From JAFGQJ01 sp964588525 (GTDB lineage: Bacteria > Spirochaetota > Spirochaetia > SZUA-6 > DRHE01): DNA of 64,000 bases. This document shows, piece after piece, positions 24,319 to 31,319 of this stretch. How positions within the stretch are numbered: the first letter of the stretch is position 1; every line of letters begins with the position of its first letter. Location of the stretch: contig CAZPQC010000002.1 of NCBI GenBank assembly GCA_964588525.1, forward strand, positions 1-64,000, read 5' to 3'. The notes under the pieces were generated by a model. That model had not been told where the DNA came from and ran no database searches. It saw only the letters and a program-made list of their open reading frames with translations. The position numbers and the translations under genes were made by a program.

Positions 24319-25788
24319 ATGAGCACTTCGGATCTTTTCGGTCGACCAAGACTTCAGTTCCTGTCTTCAGAACAGTCTGAACGTATTCATCTTGCATCTT
24401 TGAGGTTGCTCGAAACAGCCGGCGTGAGGATCCACCTCCCGGAAGCCGTGGACCTGCTGGTGAAGGCGGGAGCCGAAGCGCGAAATGCTTCAACCGTATG
24501 CATCCCGCGGGGGCTGGTTGAAGAAGCCTTGAAAGCGGCTCCCCGAAGCATATCCATCGGGAATCGTCGCGGTGATTCGGCCATGGTCTTGAAAGCGGGC
24601 AACAGTTACTACGGCACGGGTCCCACGATCCAGTACGTCTACGATATCGACACGGGGCAGCGGAGGCCGACCGACTACGAGGATATCGAAAAGGCCGCCC
24701 GCATCTGCGACTATCTTTCCAACATTGATTTTGTCATGCCCATGGGAATGACCGCCGGGGTGGATCCCGCTTCCCGGGGCATCGATCCCAAAGTAACCGA
24801 CCGCTACGATTTCGCGGCCATGCTGCGAAACACCACCAAACCGTTGATGTGTTCCTGCTGGTCCCTCCAAGGCCTGGCCGACATCTGCGATATGGCGGCC
24901 GCGGTTCGGGGAGGCGAACAGGGCTTACGAGACAATCCGCTGTTTATCCTGTTCCGCCAGCCGATCTCGCCGTTGACCCACGATGTCGAGCCCCTGCGGG
25001 CGGTCCTGTACTGTGCGGACATGGGCATTCCTGTCTGCTACGCCAGCTATCCCTTGATGGGAGCTACCGGTCCGGCAACCCTGGCGGGCGCAGTGGCTCT
25101 GTCCAATGCCGAGTTCTTGAGCGGGTTGGTCATCAGTCAGCTGCGAAGACCGGGATCTCCGGTGATATTTAATGCCGGCGGCGGCCCCATGGACATGAGA
25201 GCCGGCAGCACTCCCTACAACGCTCCTGAGAGCTTCCTCGGGGAGATGGCAGGAAGAGCCATGGGCGAGTTTTACGGATTGCCGAACTACAGCTATGGAG
25301 GGCTGACCGATTCCAAGCTGCTCGACGAACAGGCGGGGGCCGAAGCAGCTCTCTCCTTGTTTCAATCCACCCTTGCCGGCAGCACGCTCATCCACGACGT
25401 GGGCTACATGGACACGGGAATGACGGGCAGCTGGGAGCTGATCGTTCTGGGGGACGAGATCATCGGCCATCTCAAACGAATCATGGCGGGAATCGATTTG
25501 AGGGACGAGCAGCTCGCCCTGGAAGTGATCGAAACGGTGGGTCCAGGCGGGCACTTCCTGATGGAGGATCACACCCTCCGGCACTTCAGGGACGTCTGGT
25601 ATCCGAAGGTGATCAACCGGGAGGAATATTCGGTATGGGCCGGAAGGGGGGCCAAACCCCTGCGGGAGGTGCTGCGGGAAAAGGTCCGCTGGATCCTCGA
25701 GAACCATCAGCCGGAGCAGCTGCCCGCGGAGGTAGAGGCGCAGGTCGAATCCATCCTACAGAGAGCTGTAAGGGAAACAGCACCCTGA
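24319..25788 (+). CDS. MttB-family methyltransferase, non-pyrrolysine (copy 3)
   Basis: Protein of 489 residues, third MttB homologue, with YYGTGPTIQYVYDIDTGQRR, YASYPLMGATGPATLAGAV, YGGLTDSKLLDEQAGAEAAL and STLIHDVGYMDTGMTGSWE. No internal UAG. I chose the ATG at 24319 because aggaga (24304-24309) precedes it at good distance; an upstream in-frame start at 24274 lies inside the ATPase gene. It is the last gene of the transporter operon, which directly suggests that the imported compound is its methylated substrate or a precursor. No corrinoid protein is encoded next to it. Confidence 0.9.
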   Translation: MSTSDLFGRPRLQFLSSEQSERIHLASLRLLETAGVRIHLPEAVDLLVKAGAEARNASTVCIPRGLVEEALKAAPRSISIGNRRGDSAMVLKAGNSYYGTGPTIQYVYDIDTGQRRPTDYEDIEKAARICDYLSNIDFVMPMGMTAGVDPASRGIDPKVTDRYDFAAMLRNTTKPLMCSCWSLQGLADICDMAAAVRGGEQGLRDNPLFILFRQPISPLTHDVEPLRAVLYCADMGIPVCYASYPLMGATGPATLAGAVALSNAEFLSGLVISQLRRPGSPVIFNAGGGPMDMRAGSTPYNAPESFLGEMAGRAMGEFYGLPNYSYGGLTDSKLLDEQAGAEAALSLFQSTLAGSTLIHDVGYMDTGMTGSWELIVLGDEIIGHLKRIMAGIDLRDEQLALEVIETVGPGGHFLMEDHTLRHFRDVWYPKVINREEYSVWAGRGAKPLREVLREKVRWILENHQPEQLPAEVEAQVESILQRAVRETAP

Positions 25789-25805
25789 GTACACCGAGAT
25801 AGTAA

Positions 25806-25835
25806 TTGACACATGTGTATGTGTATGTGTATATT
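25806..25835 (+). promoter_or_regulatory. vapBC promoter with TGTGTA repeats in the spacer
   Basis: TTGACA at 25806-25811 and TATATT at 25830-25835 with an 18-base spacer. The spacer contains TGTGTA three times in tandem (25814-25831) and the palindrome ACACATGTGT (25809-25818). This is the normal place for self-repression by a ribbon-helix-helix antitoxin. Confidence 0.6.
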
Positions 25836-25861
25836 TACCGTGGAAGAGGTTGCATCAGATA

Positions 25862-26176
25862 ATGTACAGAGCCCAGATACTGCTTGACCCGCAGCAGCAT
25901 CAAGCCCTACGCGAACTTGCCAAACGTCAGGGACGGAGTATCTCCTCCGTAGTGCGTGAAATGATCAACGATCGGCTGGTCAGGCTGAAAGAGGAACAGG
26001 ACAGTCAACTTCGTCACCATCTTGCAGTGATCGACCGAATACGGGATCACAAGAGGGCGGTGTTGGACAAACGGGATAGTCGGCGCCTTGCCGTGGATAT
26101 CGCGAGAATTATCGAAGAAAACAGAGCCGAACGGAATGGAAGCATCGTCGGAGCAGGTCGCCAGTCTGGTGATTGA
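25862..26176 (+). CDS. vapB: Ribbon-helix-helix antitoxin, VapB-like
   Basis: Small protein of 104 residues. The first 45 residues read as a ribbon-helix-helix DNA-binding domain: MYRAQILLDPQQHQALRELA, then GRSISSVVREMINDRL. A charged, helical C-terminal part should wrap the toxin. An in-frame TTG at 25850 sits on top of the ribosome site, so I chose the ATG at 25862 behind ggaagagg. The last 41 bases overlap the toxin gene, as usual for these pairs. It probably represses its own promoter at 25806-25835. Confidence 0.75.
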   Translation: MYRAQILLDPQQHQALRELAKRQGRSISSVVREMINDRLVRLKEEQDSQLRHHLAVIDRIRDHKRAVLDKRDSRRLAVDIARIIEENRAERNGSIVGAGRQSGD

Positions 26177-26609
26177 TGCCAGCATCGCGGTTTGGGCCGT
26201 TGTCCCTGCTGCGGCCCCCTTCGATACGCTGAAGTTGATCGGTGGGTGGCGCCGGAGGGGAGTTCGGCTGCTCTCGCCGAGCCTCTTTCTCGCTGAGAGC
26301 ACATCAGCCATCCGAAAACTCGTTCACGGCGGAATACTATCGGTAGAGGAAGGATCAACGGCTCTGTCCGATCTGTTGGATCTGGATGTCGATATCATCC
26401 AGGAGACCGGTGAGCATTGCAGGGCAGCGTTCCGTTGGGCAGAACGGCTCGAACAATCCAAGGCCTACGACGGATTCTACCTGGCTGTTGCGGAGTATGC
26501 CGATTCCGAGCTTTGGACAGCGGATGAGAGACTGGTTCACTCCGCTCGTGATAAGAACATCGGCTGGGTTCATTGGGCCGGTGAGGCTGGAACTGCAATT
26601 ACAGAGTGA
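26136..26609 (+). CDS. vapC: PIN-domain toxin, VapC-like
   Basis: PIN-domain ribonuclease of 157 residues. The acidic metal site can be followed: Asp14 in LVIDASIAVW, Glu in FLAESTSAIRKL, Asp in QSKAYDGFYLAVAE and Asp in WTADERLVHSA. Toxins of this type cut tRNA or rRNA until bound by the partner antitoxin. The ATG at 26136 lies inside the antitoxin gene, giving coupled translation. Its TGA overlaps the possible GTG start of tatC (GTGA at 26606-26609). Confidence 0.82.
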   Translation: MEASSEQVASLVIDASIAVWAVVPAAAPFDTLKLIGGWRRRGVRLLSPSLFLAESTSAIRKLVHGGILSVEEGSTALSDLLDLDVDIIQETGEHCRAAFRWAERLEQSKAYDGFYLAVAEYADSELWTADERLVHSARDKNIGWVHWAGEAGTAITE

Positions 26610-27385
26610 AATCTGACAAGAAAAATACGAAAATACAAGCAAACCCCCAGGGGGAGATGTCCTTTATCGATCATCTCAGGGAGTTGCGCAGACGGATCAT
26701 CGTCTCGATGATCGCGATCCTCTGCGCGGCCATCGTCTCCTACATCTTCTTCGACTATATAGTGGCCTTTTTGTTCCAACCCTTCCGGGAGATCGAAGCC
26801 CTGTCGGTCCGAGACGAGATCCTGTTCATCAACACGATTTTCGAGGGATTCCTGGTACGCCTGAAAGTGGCGATTCTGGCCGGGATCGTGTTCTCCCTTC
26901 CTGTTCACGTGTTCAACATCATCAGGTTCGTACTTCCGGGCCTTACGGCGAAAGAAAAAAAGATCATTCTCATCTCTCTGATCGTCAGCTTCTGCCTGAT
27001 CGTGTTCAGTTTCTACTACGGCTATTTCAACGTCATCCCTATTTCGATAGGATTCCTCAGCAGCTCCGGGTTCATCCCCGAGGACGTGGGATTGCTGCTC
27101 AACTACGGGAAAAACATCTTCGTGATCTTCCAGTTTCTCATGATCACGGTCGTTGTATTCCAGCTGCCGATCATCCTGGAGATCCTGATGATCATGAACG
27201 TCTTGAGCCGCAAGGCGCTGCTGAAGGCGAGCCGCTTCATCGTGGTCGGCATCTTTGTACTGGCGGCGATCGTCACGCCGCCGGATTTCGTGTCCCAGAT
27301 CAGCATAGCCCTGCCCCTGGTCGGGCTGTTCTTCCTCACCATTCTGATCGCCAGGATCTTCCACTTCGGGAAGGGACAGCCGTAG
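26606..27385 (+). CDS. tatC: Sec-independent protein translocase TatC
   Basis: Core receptor of the twin-arginine translocase, 259 residues with six membrane segments. The N-terminal signature EMSFIDHLRELRRRI lies at about 17-31, and the conserved periplasmic/cytoplasmic loop residues continue through FVLPGLTAKEKK. The C-terminal part (ASRFIVVGIFVLAAIVTPPDFVSQ) is highly typical. The GTG at 26606 overlaps the toxin stop. An alternative ATG at 26657 gives MSFIDHL with an aggggga just before it and is equally plausible. First gene of tatC-tatB-tatA. It should recognise the Arg-Arg signal of the binding protein encoded at 18107. Confidence 0.93.
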   Translation: MKSDKKNTKIQANPQGEMSFIDHLRELRRRIIVSMIAILCAAIVSYIFFDYIVAFLFQPFREIEALSVRDEILFINTIFEGFLVRLKVAILAGIVFSLPVHVFNIIRFVLPGLTAKEKKIILISLIVSFCLIVFSFYYGYFNVIPISIGFLSSSGFIPEDVGLLLNYGKNIFVIFQFLMITVVVFQLPIILEILMIMNVLSRKALLKASRFIVVGIFVLAAIVTPPDFVSQISIALPLVGLFFLTILIARIFHFGKGQP

Positions 27386-27406
27386 GGCGGGAGGGGAGAA
27401 GAGTCG

Positions 27407-27649
27407 GTGTTTGGTCTTGGTTTTGTCGAAATCCTGGTTATTTTCCTGGTAGCCATCATCTTCATAAATCCGAAGGATCTTCCCAAGGTCTTCCGCCGTT
27501 TGGGCCGCCTAGTGCGGCAGCTGCGGGACATCCGGGACAGCTCCGTGCAGTACATGAGGAGAATAGAAAGAGAGATCGAAGAGGAGGATCATAAGAATCA
27601 GACTCCCGAGGAAGAAACGCAGAGCGGGGCGGAAGAAGAGCAACCCTAG
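27407..27649 (+). CDS. tatB: TatB-like translocase subunit
   Basis: Protein of 80 residues with one N-terminal membrane helix and an amphipathic helix, in the order typical of TatB/TatA: MFGLGFVEILVIFLVAIIF, then NPKDLPKVFRRLGRLVRQLR, then a charged tail. The Phe-Gly-like pair is replaced by IN before the Pro. The start is GTG behind a ggagggg ribosome site. Position between tatC and a second, more TatA-like gene suggests the TatB role, which is helped by the E in GFVEIL. Confidence 0.8.
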   Translation: MFGLGFVEILVIFLVAIIFINPKDLPKVFRRLGRLVRQLRDIRDSSVQYMRRIEREIEEEDHKNQTPEEETQSGAEEEQP

Positions 27650-27698
27650 TTCCCTGCAGCCGCTTATAGTGTATATTTGTATGTAGAGAGAGGTAACT

Positions 27699-27890
27699 AT
27701 GATCGGAACAACGGAGATCGTCATCATCGTCGGTGTGGTCCTGGTTCTTTTCGGCGCCACGGCGATTCCCAAATTCGCCCGCTCACTGGGCAGGGCGAAG
27801 AAAGAGTTCGAGCAGGGAATCAAAGAGGGACAGGTCGACGAGGAAGACAAGAAGAAAAGAGAACCGGCGGATAAGAAAGAGGAAAGCTAG
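27699..27890 (+). CDS. tatA: TatA translocase pore subunit
   Basis: Protein of 63 residues: a membrane helix IGTTEIVIIVGVVLVLFG, the conserved FG hinge, AIPKFARSLGRAKKEFEQG as amphipathic helix and a Lys/Glu-rich tail. It forms the protein-conducting assembly of the Tat system. A ribosome site (agagagagg) lies just upstream. A short hairpin (27896-27913) follows the stop. Confidence 0.88.
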   Translation: MIGTTEIVIIVGVVLVLFGATAIPKFARSLGRAKKEFEQGIKEGQVDEEDKKKREPADKKEES

Positions 27891-27895
27891 ATCCT

Positions 27896-27913
27896 GAGGG
27901 CGTTCATGCCCTC
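27896..27913 (+). terminator. Hairpin after tatA, weak terminator candidate
   Basis: GAGGGC and GCCCTC form a perfect six-base stem around GTTCAT, starting six bases after the tatA stop. There is no T-run behind it, so factor-independent termination is doubtful. Confidence 0.35.
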
Positions 27914-27978
27914 CATACCACCGGAGCGCGTGGGTGCCCTACCGTATGCATAGGTTTTTGGTTTCAAGGCCACCTTGA

Positions 27979-28213
27979 TCATCCCGGTGAGTGACTGCCG
28001 GGGCTGTCTGCAAACGCGGTCAAAGATATTTCTATATGGGCAGTGCAAAGACGTGCTTCCGGAAATATCATCCGGTTCGATAATAGGTAATCGGCGTTGA
28101 AGAGCCGGTAGAACCACACCGTATCGGGAGCTTCGGTGGCTGCGCCGGCGGAAACACATCCGGACAAAGTGATCAACAAACAGATGGCAAGGGGAAGAGT
28201 TGGTCTTGATCAT
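27979..28213 (-). pseudogene. Possible frameshifted small lipoprotein gene
   Basis: One minus-strand frame reads LPLAICLLITLSGCVSAGA, a textbook lipoprotein signal with lipobox LSGC, then about 55 residues (EAPDTVWFYRLFNADYLL...). It has no usable start of its own: a TGA lies just before it. The ATG at 28211-28213 (MIKT...) is in a neighbouring frame, and one base change in length after MIK would join the two into a perfect signal. No ribosome site is visible. The region is lower in GC than its surroundings. This may be a decayed gene or chance. Confidence 0.3.
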
Positions 28214-28240
28214 TTTTGAATCAAAGGCTGGGAAGCTATA

Positions 28241-28438
28241 GTGGGAAAGGGGGAAATTTCGCCCTGTAAATGGTACTACTGTTGTCCAATAAAAAAATTT
28301 ACCGAGCAAGGTAAATTGGAGAGATACTGGATAGAAAACTACTGCTTGGTCAGCAACAAGAATTGTATTCGTTATCAAATGGAGGAAAAAGGCGAATATC
28401 ATCCGGACAATATGTTACCAAACGGTGAGCTCTGTTGA
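28241..28438 (+). CDS. Small cysteine-rich conserved protein
   Basis: Protein of 65 residues with Cys at 9, 14, 15, 35, 42 and 65 and the recognisable layout CKWYYCCPIKKFTEQGKLER, YCLVSNKNCIRYQMEEKG and HPDNMLPNGE. Small proteins with this pattern occur in many anaerobes and are sometimes labelled uracil-DNA-glycosylase-like, without proof. The cysteines could hold an iron-sulfur cluster or zinc. The start is GTG at 28241 with a weak ggaag upstream. The gene contains a perfect eight-base inverted repeat (AATTTACC/GGTAAATT, 28296-28317). Low GC compared with neighbours. Confidence 0.6.
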   Translation: MGKGEISPCKWYYCCPIKKFTEQGKLERYWIENYCLVSNKNCIRYQMEEKGEYHPDNMLPNGELC

Positions 28439-28490
28439 TTAAAAGATGCCGCTGGAATACTGAAGAAATATCGGTGTTCAGGCCTGCCGG

Positions 28491-28904
28491 CTAGGCGTAC
28501 TTCCGGTTGATCAGCCAGAGAGAGAGCAGCACGATCAGATCCGCGGCCAGCCTGTTGATCCAGACCACCAGATCCGGTTCGGCGAAGTTGCTGGCAAAGA
28601 AGCTCAAGATGATCTGGATGATCCACAGGATGGAGATCACCAGCGTTGCCCCGTACAGCAACCGGCTCTGAACGGCGAAAAAAACCCCGGCAAAAACGAT
28701 CACCCCGGCCACGATTTCGACGATGGCCACGACCAGGTTCAGGGGATCGTAGGCCCGGCCGAATAGTTTGTTCATCCCCCGGCCCAATCGGGCTAGATCC
28801 GTGTCGTAGTGGATGACGGCGATCAGTCCCAGGGTGATGAGAAAAGCCGCCACTACGATCTGCAGGATCGTTACCAGGTCCATGGATGCTCTGCTTCTTG
28901 CCAT
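28491..28904 (-). CDS. Four-helix integral membrane protein, unknown function
   Basis: Protein of 137 residues with four predicted membrane helices: ILQIVVAAFLITLGLIAVI, LVVAIVEIVAGVIVFAGVFF, LLYGATLVISILWIIQIILS and LAADLIVLLSLWLIN. The first cytoplasmic or periplasmic loop has RGMNKLFGRAYD. A good ribosome site (aggagg) precedes the ATG. I recognise no enzymatic motif. It is the last gene on the minus strand behind pyrB, separated by about 100 bases that contain an imperfect GC-rich inverted repeat (about 28945-29005), so it may be transcribed separately. Confidence 0.7.
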   Translation of the reverse strand: MARSRASMDLVTILQIVVAAFLITLGLIAVIHYDTDLARLGRGMNKLFGRAYDPLNLVVAIVEIVAGVIVFAGVFFAVQSRLLYGATLVISILWIIQIILSFFASNFAEPDLVVWINRLAADLIVLLSLWLINRKYA

Positions 28905-29005
28905 CGGTTGTTTCCTCCTGAGGGGTTTTGAAGATTTGGCACCGCGGTCTGCCGCCGTTTTCCACAGGGGTTGGACCCTGCACCGGACCGCAATGGCGGC
29001 GGACC

Positions 29006-29929
29006 CTATGCCCTTCCCAGCACCATGGCCAGCAGGGCCATGCGCAGGTACATCCCGTTGTGGGCCTGGCGGAAGTAGGCTGCGTTGGGTAGATCATCCA
29101 CGTCGGTGGTGATCTCGTCAACCCTGGGCAGGGGGTGCATGATCACGATGCCCTTCTTGCCCTTCTGAACCAGGTCCCGGTTCAGCACGTAGCTGCCCTT
29201 CAGGCGCTCGTATTCGGCCGGGTCGTCGAAACGCTCCCGCTGGATGCGGGTCATGTAGAGGATGTCCGACTGCAGGGCTTCCCTGATGTCCCCGGTTTCC
29301 TTGACCGGGATCCCCATCTTCTTCACGTCCGCGGTGAGGTCACCCGGCATGGCCAGATCTTTCGGAGAGCAGTATATGTATGAAGGATTGAAGGGGGCCA
29401 GGGCGTAGGAAAGGGAGTGCACGGTCCGGCCGTATTTGAGATCTCCGACCATGCCGACCGTGAGATTCTCCAGGGTGCCCTTCTCCTTCTGGATGGTGTA
29501 CAGATCCAGCAGGGCCTGGGTGGGGTGCTGACCGGATCCATCGCCGCCGTTCAAGACCGGGATCTCCACTGCATCGGCTATGATCTTGGCCCCGCCGGTC
29601 TGGGGCTGGCGCACCACGATGCAGTCCACGTACCCCTCTACAGTGCGGGCCATGTCGGCCAGGCTCTCTCCCTTGGCGGCGGAGGAACTCTTGGCGTCGG
29701 CCACGGTGATCGATCGTGCCCCCAAACGACGCACTGCGGTCTCGAAGGAGAGGCGGGTGCGGGTGGAGGGCTCCAGGAAAATCACCGCCACCACTTTGTC
29801 GGCGAGCAGGTCGGATACGTGCTCCTTCCGTACCAGCTGCTCCATCTTGGCGGTTACCTTCATGATCTCCAGGAGATCGCTCTTCGAAAGATCCTCGGTG
29901 CTGAGAATGTCGCGTCCTTCAAAGCTCAT
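29006..29929 (-). CDS. pyrB: Aspartate carbamoyltransferase catalytic subunit
   Basis: Second enzyme of pyrimidine synthesis: carbamoyl phosphate plus aspartate gives carbamoyl-aspartate. All active-site blocks are present in 307 residues: STRTRLSFE, SSSAAKGESLADMA, GSGQHPTQALLDLYT, LKYGRTVHSLS, YMTRIQRERF and the aspartate-binding HPLPRVDEI. These distinguish it from ornithine- and YgeW-type carbamoyltransferases. No regulatory subunit (pyrI) is near. Its start overlaps by four bases the stop of a molybdenum-hydroxylase iron-sulfur subunit, an unusual operon partner. That may mean it is co-expressed with nitrogen-heterocycle breakdown. Confidence 0.95.
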   Translation of the reverse strand: MSFEGRDILSTEDLSKSDLLEIMKVTAKMEQLVRKEHVSDLLADKVVAVIFLEPSTRTRLSFETAVRRLGARSITVADAKSSSAAKGESLADMARTVEGYVDCIVVRQPQTGGAKIIADAVEIPVLNGGDGSGQHPTQALLDLYTIQKEKGTLENLTVGMVGDLKYGRTVHSLSYALAPFNPSYIYCSPKDLAMPGDLTADVKKMGIPVKETGDIREALQSDILYMTRIQRERFDDPAEYERLKGSYVLNRDLVQKGKKGIVIMHPLPRVDEITTDVDDLPNAAYFRQAHNGMYLRMALLAMVLGRA

Positions 29930-30414
29930 TTAGTTTTCCTTCCTTGATCCTTGATTGCCACACTAGCCGTTCTTATAGCACGAACGATGTTCGTGTAGCC
30001 AGTGCAGCGGCAGAGATTACCGCGGATGGCCTGCTTGATTTCCTCATTGGTGGGATCGGGTTTGACGTCCAGCAGGGCCTTGGCGCTCAGTATCATGCCG
30101 GGGGTGCAGTAGCCGCATTGCACGGCCCCCTCGTCGATGAAGGCCTGCTGCAGGGGATCGAGGGATCCGTTTTTCTCGAGCCCTTCGATGGTCGTGATCC
30201 GCTTTCCGTCGGCCGTGAAGGCCAGGGTCTGGCAGGATAGAATCGCCCGTCCTTCGAGCAGAACCGTGCAGGCGCCGCACTCCCCGATGCCGCAGCCGTA
30301 CTTGGTGCCCATCAACCCCAATCGATCCCGCAGCACGTTGAGCAGGATCTCGTTGGGCTTCACCTCCAGGGGGTAGTCCTTGCCGTTCACCTTGAGCGTA
30401 ATCGCGATCTTCAT
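29926..30414 (-). CDS. Molybdenum hydroxylase 2x[2Fe-2S] small subunit (system 1)
   Basis: Small subunit of a xanthine-dehydrogenase/CO-dehydrogenase-type enzyme, 162 residues. The plant-ferredoxin-like cluster site is YGCGIGECGACTVLLEG with a later SCQTLA. The second cluster site is QCGYCTPGMILSAKALL with GNLCRCTGYTNI. I chose the ATG at 30414, whose ATGA overlaps the stop of the FAD subunit, over the upstream start at 30438. It passes electrons from the molybdenum subunit to FAD. Gene order on the transcript is large, FAD, 2Fe-2S, then pyrB. Confidence 0.93.
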   Translation of the reverse strand: MKIAITLKVNGKDYPLEVKPNEILLNVLRDRLGLMGTKYGCGIGECGACTVLLEGRAILSCQTLAFTADGKRITTIEGLEKNGSLDPLQQAFIDEGAVQCGYCTPGMILSAKALLDVKPDPTNEEIKQAIRGNLCRCTGYTNIVRAIRTASVAIKDQGRKTK

Positions 30415-31307
30415 TTTTTGCCTCTCGATCTTTTCCATGCTTCCTGCAGTGCTTCCCGAACAAGCAGGGAGGCAATCTGTCTGCGGTATGCGGCGGTCGA
30501 GCGGACATCGTCGATCGGCGCGATATCCTCGGCCACCAGCTCGGAGGCCTGGCGAAGCAGCCGTTCACTGCACTTCTGACCCTCCAGAGCGCTCTCGATG
30601 GTCGGCGCCCTGACCGGGGTCGGGGCCACTGAGCCCAGGGCGATCCGGGCCAGCCGGATACGATCGCCCTCCCGCTCGATGTAGGCGGCACAGTTGATCT
30701 TGGCGATGTCCAGGCTGACCCTGGCCAATCTGCGAAAAGCAGCCCCCGAGTGTTCCGGGGGCAGGGGCAGGGTCATGCTCGCCACCATCTGTCCCTGTTT
30801 CAGCACGGTTTTTTTGGGGCCGCTGAAAAAACCGCCCAGAGGCAACCGATTGCGCTGCGCGGGCGAGGCGTCGTTGGCCCCGCAGATCTCCACTTCCGCG
30901 TCCAGGACGAGCAGAATCGGCGGGGTATCGGCTCCCGGCGAGGCGTTGCAGATGTTTCCCGCCAGGGTGGCCATATTCCGGATTTGGGTTCCCCCGATCA
31001 CATCGATCGCCTCGCAGAGGGCGGGAAATCGGGAGACAACCTGGCGGTGGTGTTCGATATCGCCCAGGCGCGCTCCCGCCCCGATGGAGAGGGAGTTGCC
31101 CTGGACCGTAACATAATCCAAATCGGCAATTCCCAGGATGTACACCAAACGGCGGGGTTCCACCGCGTTGGTCTTGATGTTGTTGATCAGATCCGTGCCC
31201 CCGGCCAGGACCTGGGCTCCCTCTTCGTTTAGGGCCTCCAGGGCCTCATCGAGGCTGCGGGGAGTGCTGCATTCGAAATCCAAACTGATGACTCGGGTAC
31301 TCGACAT
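30411..31307 (-). CDS. Molybdenum hydroxylase FAD-binding medium subunit (system 1)
   Basis: Medium subunit of 298 residues. The FAD-binding blocks are VLAGGTDLINNIK near residue 34 and TQIRNMATLAGNICNASPGAD near residue 105. The C-terminal CO-dehydrogenase-flavoprotein-like domain has IDDVRSTAAYRRQIA. It forms the electron outlet to NAD or another acceptor. It is followed with four-base overlap by the 2Fe-2S subunit and lies 12 bases behind the large subunit gene. Confidence 0.92.
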   Translation of the reverse strand: MSSTRVISLDFECSTPRSLDEALEALNEEGAQVLAGGTDLINNIKTNAVEPRRLVYILGIADLDYVTVQGNSLSIGAGARLGDIEHHRQVVSRFPALCEAIDVIGGTQIRNMATLAGNICNASPGADTPPILLVLDAEVEICGANDASPAQRNRLPLGGFFSGPKKTVLKQGQMVASMTLPLPPEHSGAAFRRLARVSLDIAKINCAAYIEREGDRIRLARIALGSVAPTPVRAPTIESALEGQKCSERLLRQASELVAEDIAPIDDVRSTAAYRRQIASLLVREALQEAWKRSRGKK

Positions 31308-31319
31308 TTTACTTCTCCC

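Noticed and set aside
27887..28402. 171-residue minus-strand frame
   Set aside because: No protein-like pattern; it mainly overlaps the lipoprotein-signal frame and the antisense of the Cys-rich gene.
29006..29929. YgeW-type knotted carbamoyltransferase
   Set aside because: The active-site blocks HPTQALLDLYT, KYGRTVHSL and HPLPRVDEI are those of true aspartate carbamoyltransferase.
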